Positions 25,470 through 33,148 of a stretch of DNA of 64,000 nt are shown here, one piece after another. Numbering within the stretch: position 1 is the stretch's first letter; each line of letters opens with the position of its first letter. The notes under the pieces were generated by a model. It was not told where the DNA came from. It saw only the letters and a program-made list of their open reading frames with translations, and ran no database searches. The stretch comes from CATQHS01 sp963422655 (GTDB lineage: Bacteria > Actinomycetota > Acidimicrobiia > Acidimicrobiales > Aldehydirespiratoraceae). The stretch covers positions 2,046,001-2,110,000 of the forward strand of contig OY730440.1 in the NCBI GenBank assembly GCA_963422655.1, read 5' to 3'. A program made the position numbers and the translations under genes.

Positions 25470-26246
25470 ATGACGGTGACCACCCCCCGGGAAGAGCTCG
25501 GTGCTCTGCTCAGCGCCGACAACCCGGCGCCGGGACTGTGGGCGGCCGTCGACAGCGGTCTGATGGCCGAGCTGGTGCCCGAGATGCTGGCTCTGGCCAT
25601 GGAGCAGGACCCCATCCATCGCCACAAGGACGTGCTCGCCCATACCATCGCAGTGGTGGCAAAGTCCCCCAACGATCTGGTCGTTCGTCTGGCCGCGCTG
25701 TTCCACGACATCGGCAAGCCCCGAACCCGCAGCTACGATCACGGCGGTGTGACCTTCCGCCACCATGAGGCGGTGGGGGCCCGTATGACCCGCAAGCGAC
25801 TGCAGTCCCTGGATTTCGACGACCGTACCGTTGACGATGTCAGCGAGCTGGTCCGGTTGTCGGGCCGGTTCAAGGGTTACGCCGAAGGCTGGAGCGACTC
25901 GGCCGTTCGCCGCTACGCTCGAGCCGCCGGCCCCCTGCTCGGTCGCCTCAACCAACTCGTGCGGTCGGACTGCACCACCCGTCACCGGCACAAAGAGGCC
26001 GATCTCCACCGTCAGATCGATGATCTAGAACACCGCATCGCTGTTCTGGCCGCGGCCGAGCGCGAGGCTTCGCAACGGCCCCAGATCGACGGCGATGCCG
26101 TCATGGCCCATCTGGGGATCGGACCGGGCCCTCGGGTGGGGGCGGCCCTGGTCTGGCTGCTCGAGCTGAAGCGAGCCGAGGGCCCGGTTCCCGAAAGCGA
26201 ACTCTACGCCCGGTTGGACCAGTGGTGGGCTGAAAACTCTGTTTGA
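25470..26246 (+). CDS. HD-domain protein resembling the C-terminal half of CCA-adding enzymes
   Basis: This 258-residue protein shows HRHKDVLAHTIAV and LAALFHDIGKPRTR (His79-Asp80), then the RRYARAAGPLLGRLNQLVRSDCTTR region. That order matches the HD and following helical part of actinobacterial tRNA nucleotidyltransferases. The N-terminal polymerase head (GGxVRD and DxD motifs) is missing, and the upstream SDR gene leaves no room for it. It may be a stand-alone phosphohydrolase derived from a CCA enzyme, with the real CCA enzyme elsewhere. The metal ligands look intact. Confidence 0.75.
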   Translation: MTVTTPREELGALLSADNPAPGLWAAVDSGLMAELVPEMLALAMEQDPIHRHKDVLAHTIAVVAKSPNDLVVRLAALFHDIGKPRTRSYDHGGVTFRHHEAVGARMTRKRLQSLDFDDRTVDDVSELVRLSGRFKGYAEGWSDSAVRRYARAAGPLLGRLNQLVRSDCTTRHRHKEADLHRQIDDLEHRIAVLAAAEREASQRPQIDGDAVMAHLGIGPGPRVGAALVWLLELKRAEGPVPESELYARLDQWWAENSV

Positions 26247-26297
26247 GCCATCGGACACTGCCCGCCGATAAGCCGACCGAGCTGGACCAGTGGTGGG
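26215..26297 (+). repeat. Short direct repeat at the 3' end of the HD-domain gene
   Basis: The 15-base block TGGACCAGTGGTGGG occurs at 26215-26229, within the last codons of the gene, and again at 26283-26297 after the stop. A weaker match continues for about 15 bases. The offset is 68 bases. Confidence 0.8.
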
Positions 26298-26388
26298 TCG
26301 AAATCTGCTCTTAACCCTGTATGGCAGCAGCCGGATCCGTCGGTAGGCTCCGCCGGAATCCGAACTATTCGAAACCAATGGAGGCGCT

Positions 26389-27402
26389 ATGACCTATCGA
26401 GCCGAGTACCTCTGGATCGACGGCACTGAACCGACCCGAGAGGTTCGGTCCAAAACCCGAGTCCTGCAAGACGGCCAGAAACCTGTCACTTGGGGGTTCG
26501 ACGGCTCCAGTACCAATCAGGCCACCGGCGGCGACTCCGATGTGGTACTGGAACCGGTCTTCGAGTGCCCGGACCCGATTCGGGGCGGCGACAACATTTT
26601 GGTTCTGTGCGAGACTCAGATGCCGTCCGACTTAACGGCCCACCCGACCAACACCCGGGCCGCAGCCACGGCCGTATTGGACAAGTATCGTGACCAAGAG
26701 CCGCTGTTCGGCCTCGAGCAGGAGTACACGCTGCTCGACCCGGCCACGGGCTGGCCGGCCGGTTTTCCCCAGGGTGGCTACCCGGCTCCCCAGGGGCCCT
26801 ATTATTGCGGGGTGGGGGCGGTGAAGATCCATGGTCGCAGCCTCATCGAGGACCACACCACCGCCTGCATCGAGGCCGGGTTGGCGATATCGGGTACCAA
26901 TGCCGAGGTCATGCCCGGCCAGTGGGAGTTCCAGATCGGCCCACTTGACACGGTGGCGGTTGCCGACCATCTCTGGGTGGCCCGTTACATCCTCTTCCGG
27001 CTGGCCGAGGAACACTGTGTGGAAGTGAGCGTCGAAGCCAAGCCGATGCGAGGCGATTGGAACGGCGCCGGTATGCACACCAACTTCTCGACCAAGGCCA
27101 TGCGGGAGAACTACGACTCCATTATCGCGGCTTGCGAGGCGCTGGGACGGCCCGACCGTTTGGACGCTCATCTGGCCGGCTACGGCGCCGGCATCGAGAC
27201 GCGACTGACCGGTGAGCACGAGACCCAGCGCTATGACCAGTACACCTACGCAGTGTCGGATCGGGGTGCCTCGGTGAGAATCCCCTGGCAAGTGGCCAAG
27301 GACGGTAAGGGTTACATCGAGGATCGTCGCCCCAACGCCAATGCCGACCCCTACGTGGTGACTCAGCTCATGACCAGCACCATCTGCGAGGCGCTGGTCT
27401 GA
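26389..27402 (+). CDS. Glutamine synthetase, eukaryotic-like type II
   Basis: This 337-residue enzyme makes glutamine from glutamate, ammonia and ATP. Its short length and motifs (WGFDGSSTNQATGGDSDVVL, FGLEQEYTLLD, VMPGQWEFQIGP, NGAGMHTNFSTKAMR) identify GSII rather than the 470-residue GSI. GSII lacks the adenylylation site of GSI, so regulation is probably transcriptional. A good GGAGG ribosome site precedes the ATG. Glutamine-dependent NAD synthetase follows after 42 bases, a sensible partner because it uses glutamine as nitrogen donor. Confidence 0.95.
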   Translation: MTYRAEYLWIDGTEPTREVRSKTRVLQDGQKPVTWGFDGSSTNQATGGDSDVVLEPVFECPDPIRGGDNILVLCETQMPSDLTAHPTNTRAAATAVLDKYRDQEPLFGLEQEYTLLDPATGWPAGFPQGGYPAPQGPYYCGVGAVKIHGRSLIEDHTTACIEAGLAISGTNAEVMPGQWEFQIGPLDTVAVADHLWVARYILFRLAEEHCVEVSVEAKPMRGDWNGAGMHTNFSTKAMRENYDSIIAACEALGRPDRLDAHLAGYGAGIETRLTGEHETQRYDQYTYAVSDRGASVRIPWQVAKDGKGYIEDRRPNANADPYVVTQLMTSTICEALV

Positions 27403-27444
27403 CACCGAGGGGGCGCCGCTGGCTGTCAATCGCAGGTTCCGGCC

Positions 27445-29208
27445 ATGGCCGGTGATGCGACGGCCGCTCTGAGGGTGGCGATCTGTCAGGTCAACCCGAC
27501 CGTTGGTGACTTGGTTGGCAACGTGGCGTTGGCCCGCCGGGCTGTGGCCGCAGCAACCGCAGCCACAGCCGACGTAGCCGTTCTGCCCGAGTTGGCCATA
27601 ACCGGCTACCCGCCTGAGGATCTGCTGCTCAAGCCCGGGTTCGTGGCCGAAGCTGGCACCGCGCTCGAAGACTTTGCCGCCTCCACCGGTCCGGTAGCGG
27701 TGGTGATCGGCTTCGTCGACGGCCCCGACCGCTCTGATGACGGCCGGACCCGCGCCCTGGCTGTCACCGGCTCCGACGCCAGTCCGGGTGTCTTCAACGC
27801 GGCGGCTGTGTGCGCCGACGGCAAAGTGCTCGGCATCTACCGCAAGCGTCACCTTCCCAACTACGACGTGTTCGACGAGCACCGCCACTTCCGACCCGGC
27901 TCCGGACCGTTGGAGCTGTTCGAGATCGCCGGCATTCCTGTCGGCGTCACCATTTGCGAAGACGCCTGGATCCCCGACGGCCCGGTGACCGAGCTGGCCC
28001 GGGGCGGAGCCGCCATCGTGCTCGACATCAACGGCTCCCCTTTCCGTGAGGCCAAGCAAGCTCGGCGCGAGCAGATGATCGCCCGCCAAGCCGAGCAAGC
28101 CGGAGTGCCCATCGTATATGTGAACCTCGTCGGAGGTCAGGACGAGCTGGTCTTCGACGGAGGCTCCTTCGTCGTGGGGTCCACCGGTGAGACCCTGGTG
28201 CGATGCGCGTCGTTCAGGGAGTCGGTGGACGTGTTCGACGTGGAGATCGGAAACCCGAGGTCGGGAAATGGCCGGCTCCCGATCACGCCGGTCACCTCTC
28301 CGGCTACTCCGGCCCGCAACTTCGTACCGGGCCCGCTCCGGGAACCACTGGCTCCTAATGCCGAGCGGTGGAATGCCCTGGTTCTGGCCACCCGCGACTA
28401 TGTGCGCAAGTGCGGGTTCACCGACGTGGGTCTGGGCCTGTCGGGCGGTGTCGACTCCTCGGTGACTGCCGCCGTCGCTGTCGATGCCCTGGGTCCCGAT
28501 CGGGTTCACGGCGTGCTCATGCCGTCGCGCTACTCGAGCGAGCACTCTGTGACCGACGCCGAGAAGGTGGCGGCCAACCTCGGCATCGAGACCCGCACCG
28601 TTCCCATCGAACCGGCCCATCGAGCTTTGCTCGGCATGTTCGGTGGGGCTGTCAGCCCGGGTGAGCTCACCGACCAAAACCTTCAGTCCCGCATACGGGG
28701 GGCGGTGCTGATGGCTCTGGCCAACGAGCACGGGTGGTTGGTGTTGACCACCGGCAACAAGAGCGAAGCCGCTGTCGGCTATTCCACCCTGTACGGGGAC
28801 ACCGCCGGGGCCTTCGCCGTGATCAAGGACGTCTTCAAGACCACCGTCTACGAGTTGGGCTGGTGGCGCAACCGGCAGGCGGGCCAGGAGCTCATCCCCG
28901 AGACCGTCCTCACCAAAGCTCCTTCGGCCGAGCTCCGCCCCGACCAGCGTGACGACCAGTCCCTACCCCCCTATGACGTGCTCGACCCCATCTTGGCCCT
29001 GTATGTGGATGGCGATCTCACCGGGGCCGAGATCCGGGCCCGCGCCATCGTCTCCGACCATGTGGCCGAGAAGGTGTGTGGTCTTGTCGATCGGGCCGAA
29101 TACAAGCGGCGTCAGAGTCCGGTCGGCCCCTGCCTGACCGGCAAGGCGTTCGGACGCGACCGGCGCATGCCTATCGTGAACCGGTACCACGCCGCCACCG
29201 CGCCGTAA
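27445..29208 (+). CDS. nadE: Glutamine-dependent NAD+ synthetase
   Basis: This 587-residue two-domain enzyme converts nicotinate adenine dinucleotide to NAD. The N-terminal nitrilase-fold glutaminase (1-280) has PELAITGYPPEDLL (Glu), YRKRHLPNYDVFDEHRHF (Lys) and GVTICEDAW (Cys). The synthetase domain has the PP-loop LGLSGGVDSSVTAAVAVDAL, then LTTGNKSEAAVGYSTLYGD and TKAPSAELRPDQRDDQSLPPYDVLD. All catalytic residues are in place. It lies downstream of GSII and upstream of an unknown gene by 26 bases. Confidence 0.95.
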   Translation: MAGDATAALRVAICQVNPTVGDLVGNVALARRAVAAATAATADVAVLPELAITGYPPEDLLLKPGFVAEAGTALEDFAASTGPVAVVIGFVDGPDRSDDGRTRALAVTGSDASPGVFNAAAVCADGKVLGIYRKRHLPNYDVFDEHRHFRPGSGPLELFEIAGIPVGVTICEDAWIPDGPVTELARGGAAIVLDINGSPFREAKQARREQMIARQAEQAGVPIVYVNLVGGQDELVFDGGSFVVGSTGETLVRCASFRESVDVFDVEIGNPRSGNGRLPITPVTSPATPARNFVPGPLREPLAPNAERWNALVLATRDYVRKCGFTDVGLGLSGGVDSSVTAAVAVDALGPDRVHGVLMPSRYSSEHSVTDAEKVAANLGIETRTVPIEPAHRALLGMFGGAVSPGELTDQNLQSRIRGAVLMALANEHGWLVLTTGNKSEAAVGYSTLYGDTAGAFAVIKDVFKTTVYELGWWRNRQAGQELIPETVLTKAPSAELRPDQRDDQSLPPYDVLDPILALYVDGDLTGAEIRARAIVSDHVAEKVCGLVDRAEYKRRQSPVGPCLTGKAFGRDRRMPIVNRYHAATAP

Positions 29209-29234
29209 CCCGGGCATCCGGATATCCCGTTCCG

Positions 29235-29810
29235 ATGAACCAGGGTCTGACCACGATCCAAGCGGCTGAGGTAGTGGGCCGGTTGCGATGGATGGTCGAT
29301 CGTCTGGCCGAGATCCTCGGGTCATGGGCCGGCGAAGCCGATGCCACCGCGGCGGTGTCGCTGGCCACCGTGGCCCGTCACTTGGACTGGCACACCAACG
29401 GCCTCGATGGGCTGCAGCCCGATTACGAGGCGGTAAACGCCGGTTCCCACACCGGCCCGGCCCGGCCCGAGATGGAGGTGGCCCTGGCAGCCATCGGTAC
29501 CATGACCGGATCGCTTGAACGCCTGGCTGTGACGCACCGGGTGTTGCTGGAATGGCTATCGACTCAGAGCACCCTTGTCGACGCCGAAACAGCCGATCAC
29601 TGTGACGCCGCCTTGATCCGAGCTCTGGGGTTTCTGGAAGTCGACCTTCGGCGTGACCGTCGTGGCGGTGAAGCGCTGCTGCAACGCCTGCTCACCGATG
29701 AGGCGGCCACGACCCGGGTCGGTAACGCGGTCACGGCAGCCCAACGCCATATCGCCGCCGCCGGTGGGGTCTTCCCCGTTGCCTCAGATTCGGGTCGGAG
29801 TCGTCGGTGA
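29235..29810 (+). CDS. Hypothetical helical protein
   Basis: I do not recognise this 191-residue protein. It is predicted to be mostly alpha-helical and soluble, with stretches such as QAAEVVGRLRWMVDRLAEILGSW and EALLQRLLTDEAATTRVGNAV. It lacks Cys pairs, membrane segments and a signal peptide. The helical-bundle look resembles ferritin-like or DinB-like folds, but no metal-ligand pattern is convincing. I chose the ATG at 29235, since the open frame upstream overlaps nadE. It may be cotranscribed with nadE. Confidence 0.55.
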   Translation: MNQGLTTIQAAEVVGRLRWMVDRLAEILGSWAGEADATAAVSLATVARHLDWHTNGLDGLQPDYEAVNAGSHTGPARPEMEVALAAIGTMTGSLERLAVTHRVLLEWLSTQSTLVDAETADHCDAALIRALGFLEVDLRRDRRGGEALLQRLLTDEAATTRVGNAVTAAQRHIAAAGGVFPVASDSGRSRR

Positions 29811-30014
29811 GCCCACCATGTCCAACTGCCGGTGGGTCCTCTGGTGAGGCGGTCGTGGGATGTTCGCGAGCCATTGCATGGCGACAAGATGCTCTGGCTG
29901 GTTGTAGCGCATCAATCCGTTGCTATCGTTCTTGGATCACGGCATGTGGAGGAGGGGAGAATTCCTCTGCAGTCGCACCGGCGCCGGTGACCTGATTATT
30001 AGAGTGGGGGGTCT

Positions 30015-30956
30015 GTGGCCAAGGAGCGTATAGAGAGGGATGATGAGGACCTTGTCCGGCTCTACCTGACCGATATCGGCCGGTACCCGCTGCTCACCAA
30101 GGACGATGAGGTCCGCTTGGCCCAAAAGATCGAAGCCGGTGTGGCTGCCCGTAACGAGATGGAGAATTCCAGCAATGGATCGCTGACACCGGCTCGCAAG
30201 CGTTCGCTGCGCAAAGCTCTTCGCCAAGGCGATGTGTCAGAACGCACTTTCGTGCAGTCCAACCTCCGCCTCGTTGTCTCCATTGCCAAGAAGTACCAGG
30301 CTTCGGGCCTTCCCCTGCTCGATCTCGTCCAGGAAGGCAACCTCGGGCTGATGCACGCCGTCGAGAAGTTCGACTGGCGCAAGGGATTCAAGTTCTCGAC
30401 CTATGCAACTTGGTGGATACGCCAGGCCATCACCCGCGGTATAGCCAACACTGGTCGGACCATCCGGCTACCGGTGCATGCCGGCGACACGCTGGTCCGC
30501 CTTCAGAAGGCCCGATCCCGGCTCGAGCTGAAGAACGGACGGCCCGTCACCTTGGCCGAGCTAGCCGAAGATGCGGACATGTCCGAGGCCAAGGTCGTCG
30601 AAGCGCTCCGTTTCGCGTCCGAGCCCATGTCATTGTCGGAACCGTTGCGCGATGACGGTGATACCGAGCTGGGTGACGTGGTGGAGGACCGTTCGGCCGA
30701 GTCACCCTTCGATGTAGCGGCCACTGCCCTGCTACCTGAGGAGATTTCTCGACTGCTGTCGCCGCTGGACAAGCGCGAGCGGGATATACTCAAACTTCGT
30801 TTCGGTCTCGACCGGGGCGAGCCCCGCACCCTCGAGGAGGTCGGGGAGTACTTTGATCTGACCCGGGAGCGGATCCGTCAAATCGAAGCCCGGGCCATGT
30901 CCAAGCTGCGCCATCCCTCCAGCGATACCGGGGCCCGCGACTTGCTCAGCGTGTAG
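30015..30956 (+). CDS. RNA polymerase sigma factor, group 2 (RpoD/SigB-like)
   Basis: This 313-residue sigma-70 protein has region 1.2 (VRLYLTDIGRYPLLT), region 2 (NLRLVVSIAKKYQASGLPLLDLVQEGNLGL and KFSTYATWWIRQAITR), region 3 (IRLPVHAGDTLVRLQKA) and region 4 (LEEVGEYFDLTRERIRQIEARAMSKLRHP). Its short N-terminus, without the long acidic region 1.1, suggests a group 2 non-essential or principal-like factor rather than the full primary sigma. It should recognise promoters close to the housekeeping consensus. It starts with GTG after a GGGGGTC site. A 204-base upstream gap holds no gene I can support. Confidence 0.9.
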   Translation: MAKERIERDDEDLVRLYLTDIGRYPLLTKDDEVRLAQKIEAGVAARNEMENSSNGSLTPARKRSLRKALRQGDVSERTFVQSNLRLVVSIAKKYQASGLPLLDLVQEGNLGLMHAVEKFDWRKGFKFSTYATWWIRQAITRGIANTGRTIRLPVHAGDTLVRLQKARSRLELKNGRPVTLAELAEDADMSEAKVVEALRFASEPMSLSEPLRDDGDTELGDVVEDRSAESPFDVAATALLPEEISRLLSPLDKRERDILKLRFGLDRGEPRTLEEVGEYFDLTRERIRQIEARAMSKLRHPSSDTGARDLLSV

Positions 30957-30962
30957 CCCTGC

Positions 30963-30981
30963 GCCCGGCCGTTCGTCGGGC
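30963..30981 (+). terminator. Hairpin after the sigma factor gene
   Basis: GCCCGGC (30963-30969) pairs with GTCGGGC (30975-30981), with one G-U pair and a 5-base loop, seven bases after the stop. It may also end the oppositely oriented tRNA-Sec transcript. Confidence 0.45.
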
Positions 30982-31014
30982 CGTCGAGCTTCCCTGGTTT
31001 GGACTGGGTAATAG

Positions 31015-31107
31015 CGGAGGTGGACGGGAATCGAACCCGCCGGACGGGGATCACCCGCCCCACCCGCTTTGAAGGCGGGGGAGCCCACCAGGCGCTCGGA
31101 CACCTCC
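31015..31107 (-). tRNA. selC: tRNA-Sec (anticodon UCA)
   Basis: Read on the minus strand, a 93-base tRNA is visible. It has a 7-bp acceptor stem (GGAGGTG/CACCTCC), a D arm with GAGC/GCTC, an anticodon arm CCCGC-CTTCAAA-GCGGG giving anticodon UCA, a long variable arm (GGGGCGGGTGATCCCCGTCC region) and a T arm with GGTTCGATTCC. The T stem can pair for six bases, giving 13 bp of acceptor plus T stem as in tRNA-Sec, although the split looks like 7+6 rather than 8+5. The discriminator is G and CCA is not encoded. UCA reads UGA, so the organism probably makes selenoproteins; the nearby yqeC fits. Confidence 0.87.
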
Positions 31108-31169
31108 GATTGTGAGGGTAGCCACCGGGCGGGGCACATTTGCCTTTTCTTCTGGTTACGCTACCGGTC

Positions 31170-31244
31170 ATGAAGCGACTATTCCTGCTAGCGGTGATCG
31201 TGGCGATCGCGGTAGTGCTGGCCCGCAAGATCAAAGAGACCTGA
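31170..31244 (+). CDS. Possible 24-residue single-pass membrane peptide
   Basis: A short frame from ATG 31170 to TGA 31244 encodes MKRLFLLAVIVAIAVVLARK followed by IKET: a basic start, one hydrophobic helix and a charged end. Such composition is typical of small membrane proteins, and some actinobacterial mini-proteins look similar. There is no clear ribosome site, so support is modest. It lies between tRNA-Sec and yqeC. Confidence 0.4.
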   Translation: MKRLFLLAVIVAIAVVLARKIKET

Positions 31245-31262
31245 CACTCCCCCCAACCGGTC

Positions 31263-32003
31263 ATGACCGCGGCCGTCACCGGTGTCGAGGGGTTCGCGAC
31301 TGCCTTGGCGCCGGGGTCTCGGTCGCTTGTTGCCCTTGTGGGCGGCGGCGGCAAGACCACCCTGCTGTTCGCGCTGGGCCACGGGCTCAGGGGTCGTAGG
31401 CTGCTTACGACGACCACCCGCATGGGTCATGACCGCACCGGCGGATTCCCGACGCTGCTCGACCCGACCATGGCTGAGTTGGTCGCCGGCTTCGACGCCG
31501 GTGATGCCGTTGTCGTGTGGAAGTCGCTGGATGGGCACAAGGCGCTCGGTTTCGATCCGGCTGTGGTGGACCGGTGGTTCGAGGCCGGCGTTGCCGACCA
31601 TGTAGCAGTGGAAGCCGACGGTGCTCGCCGCCGACCTTTCACCGCACCGGCGCCGTGGGAGCCGCCCATCCCGGGCGCGGCCACTTGTGTGGTTGCCTGC
31701 ATAGGGGCCGACGCGCTCGGGTACGTGATCGCCGACCGGCTCCACCGGCCTCTGCGGGTGGCGGCCGGGGCGGGCTGTTCGCCCTACGAACGATTTACTC
31801 CGGGCCGGGCCGCGGCCGCCCTCACCAGCACTCACGGCATGAGAAAGAACGTTCCTTGCGGGGCTCGGTTCGTGGTGGCCGTCACCAAGGTCGATCCCGG
31901 TGACGATCAGTCCCTTGCCCTGGCCGATGAGCTCGATCGGCGGGGGGTGGATTCGATCTTGGTCTCCAGGGCCGAAGAGCGGGCCGACTCGACTCTTCGG
32001 TAG
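31263..32003 (+). CDS. yqeC: Selenium-dependent molybdenum hydroxylase accessory protein YqeC
   Basis: This 246-residue P-loop protein has VALVGGGGKTTLL (GGGGKTT, 27-33), TTTTRMG, VAVEADGARRRPF and FVVAVTKVD, the hallmarks of YqeC. YqeC genes usually accompany molybdenum hydroxylases that carry labile selenium. Here tRNA-Sec is 150 bases away and a molybdenum hydroxylase operon lies 26 kb upstream in the window. That partnership is inferred. The protein converges on ubiX with a 19-base gap. Confidence 0.85.
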   Translation: MTAAVTGVEGFATALAPGSRSLVALVGGGGKTTLLFALGHGLRGRRLLTTTTRMGHDRTGGFPTLLDPTMAELVAGFDAGDAVVVWKSLDGHKALGFDPAVVDRWFEAGVADHVAVEADGARRRPFTAPAPWEPPIPGAATCVVACIGADALGYVIADRLHRPLRVAAGAGCSPYERFTPGRAAAALTSTHGMRKNVPCGARFVVAVTKVDPGDDQSLALADELDRRGVDSILVSRAEERADSTLR

Positions 32004-32022
32004 CTCTGGTCGCCCCGACCTT

Positions 32023-32589
32023 TCAGTCGCCCCAGCGGTCGAGGTCGTCCAAGGCGATGTCGAGGTGTTCGAGGGATCGGTGAACCGAATGGGTGACCAG
32101 ATCGTCGATCGACACCGGACGGGTATAGAAGGCCGGCACCGGTGGGTAGACGACGGCGCCGATCTCGGCTGCTTGGGTCATGAGTCGGAGGTGGCCCAAG
32201 TGCAGGGGCGTCTCGCGCACCATCAGTACCAGTGGGCGGCGCTCTTTCAGGGTTACGTCGGCGGCCCGGGCCATGAGGTCGGCACCATAGGAGTGGGCCA
32301 CCGACGAGAGCATCTTGATCGAGCAGGGGGCGATGATCATCCCCGCGGTGGTGAACGATCCCGACGAGATGGGAGCGGCGATGTCACGACTGGAGTGGAC
32401 GGCGTCGGCCAAGGCTTCCAGGTCGGCGACTGTTCGGTTGGTTTCGTAGGCCAGGGTCTGCTTGCCCGGGCCGCTGATGACGAGATGGGTCTCGATGTCG
32501 TCGAGGGATCGGAGAGCCTCCAGCGTGCGGATGCCGTAGATCACTCCGGTGGCTCCGCTGATGCCCACCACTATGCGCCGCCCCGTCAC
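32023..32589 (-). CDS. ubiX: Flavin prenyltransferase UbiX
   Basis: This 188-residue flavoprotein attaches a dimethylallyl group to FMN to make prenyl-FMN, the cofactor of UbiD-type decarboxylases. GRRIVVGISGATGVIYGIRTLE is the FMN-binding N-terminus. FTTAGMIIAPCSIKMLSSVAHSY and ERRPLVLMVRETPLHLGHLRLM are the conserved active-site regions. It stands alone on the minus strand. No UbiD partner is in the window. Confidence 0.92.
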   Translation of the reverse strand: MTGRRIVVGISGATGVIYGIRTLEALRSLDDIETHLVISGPGKQTLAYETNRTVADLEALADAVHSSRDIAAPISSGSFTTAGMIIAPCSIKMLSSVAHSYGADLMARAADVTLKERRPLVLMVRETPLHLGHLRLMTQAAEIGAVVYPPVPAFYTRPVSIDDLVTHSVHRSLEHLDIALDDLDRWGD

Positions 32590-32673
32590 CCCCCAACCTT
32601 AATAGCTAGTCGAAGAGGTCCATGAAGTTGTCAGCGGAGCGTGCGAGTATGAGTGCTGTCGCAAGGAGTGCCA

Positions 32674-32853
32674 ATGACGTCTGAGGTGGTGATCCTCAAT
32701 CGCGGCGCGGTGGCCATTGCGGCCGACAGCGCTGTCACGCTTGGCGGGCCAAGTCCCAAGATCTACAACACCGCCAACAAGCTGTTCGCTCTTTCAACGA
32801 TCGAGCCTGTAGCAGTAATGGTCTACGGGTCGGGTATTTTGCGCCGGGGTTGA
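32674..32853 (+). pseudogene. N-terminal fragment of an Ntn-hydrolase-like protein
   Basis: From ATG 32674, behind an AAGGAG ribosome site, 59 residues resemble the start of a proteasome-like Ntn-hydrolase family: TSEVVILNRGAVAIAADSAV, KIYNTANKLFALS and PVAVMVYGSG. Full-length members are several hundred residues. Here the frame ends in TGA inside a short hairpin and no continuation exists in any frame, so I call it a 5' remnant of a deleted gene. Confidence 0.6.
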
Positions 32854-32914
32854 ACCCCCGGTACTTCAGCCGAGACCAGAATCTCCGCAACACTGCCACA
32901 ATCGGAGGTACGCC

Positions 32915-33106
32915 ATGACTCGAACTGACGAAGAGACACTTCTCCGGGAACTCCAAGGTCTTGTGGAGGAGCACGAGATCACGCCGCACAGCAACCCGGC
33001 GGCGTTCGGTCGCATCGCCGCTTACAAGACCTATGAAAAGTTTCTGAAAGCATTGGGCGAGCGGGCATCGGGCGAGCAGACGCCAAGCGAAAGCAACGCC
33101 GACTGA
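32915..33106 (+). CDS. Small hypothetical protein
   Basis: This 63-residue hydrophilic protein is preceded by GGAGGTACGCC, a strong ribosome site. It is helical and charged (TLLRELQGLVEEHEITPHSN, YKTYEKFLKALGER) with no motif I recognise. It lies between the pseudogene and an SDR gene, 42 bases before the latter. The strong ribosome site supports a real gene. Confidence 0.55.
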   Translation: MTRTDEETLLRELQGLVEEHEITPHSNPAAFGRIAAYKTYEKFLKALGERASGEQTPSESNAD

Positions 33107-33148
33107 CCCTGACCCGACGGGTTCGCTGAGGCTTGATAGGGTCCGGCG

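Noticed and set aside
26632..28731. Long minus-strand open frame of about 700 codons
   Set aside because: It is antisense to glutamine synthetase and NAD synthetase and has no family motifs. Such frames are common in high-GC DNA.
32844..32861. tRNA T-arm or attachment-site remnant
   Set aside because: The CCGGGG...CCCCGG hairpin resembles a T arm on the minus strand, but no other tRNA arms can be found and no integrase is near.
32674..32914. UGA at the end of the Ntn-like fragment as a selenocysteine codon
   Set aside because: Reading through the UGA gives no family similarity and soon hits another stop, so it is a truncated gene.
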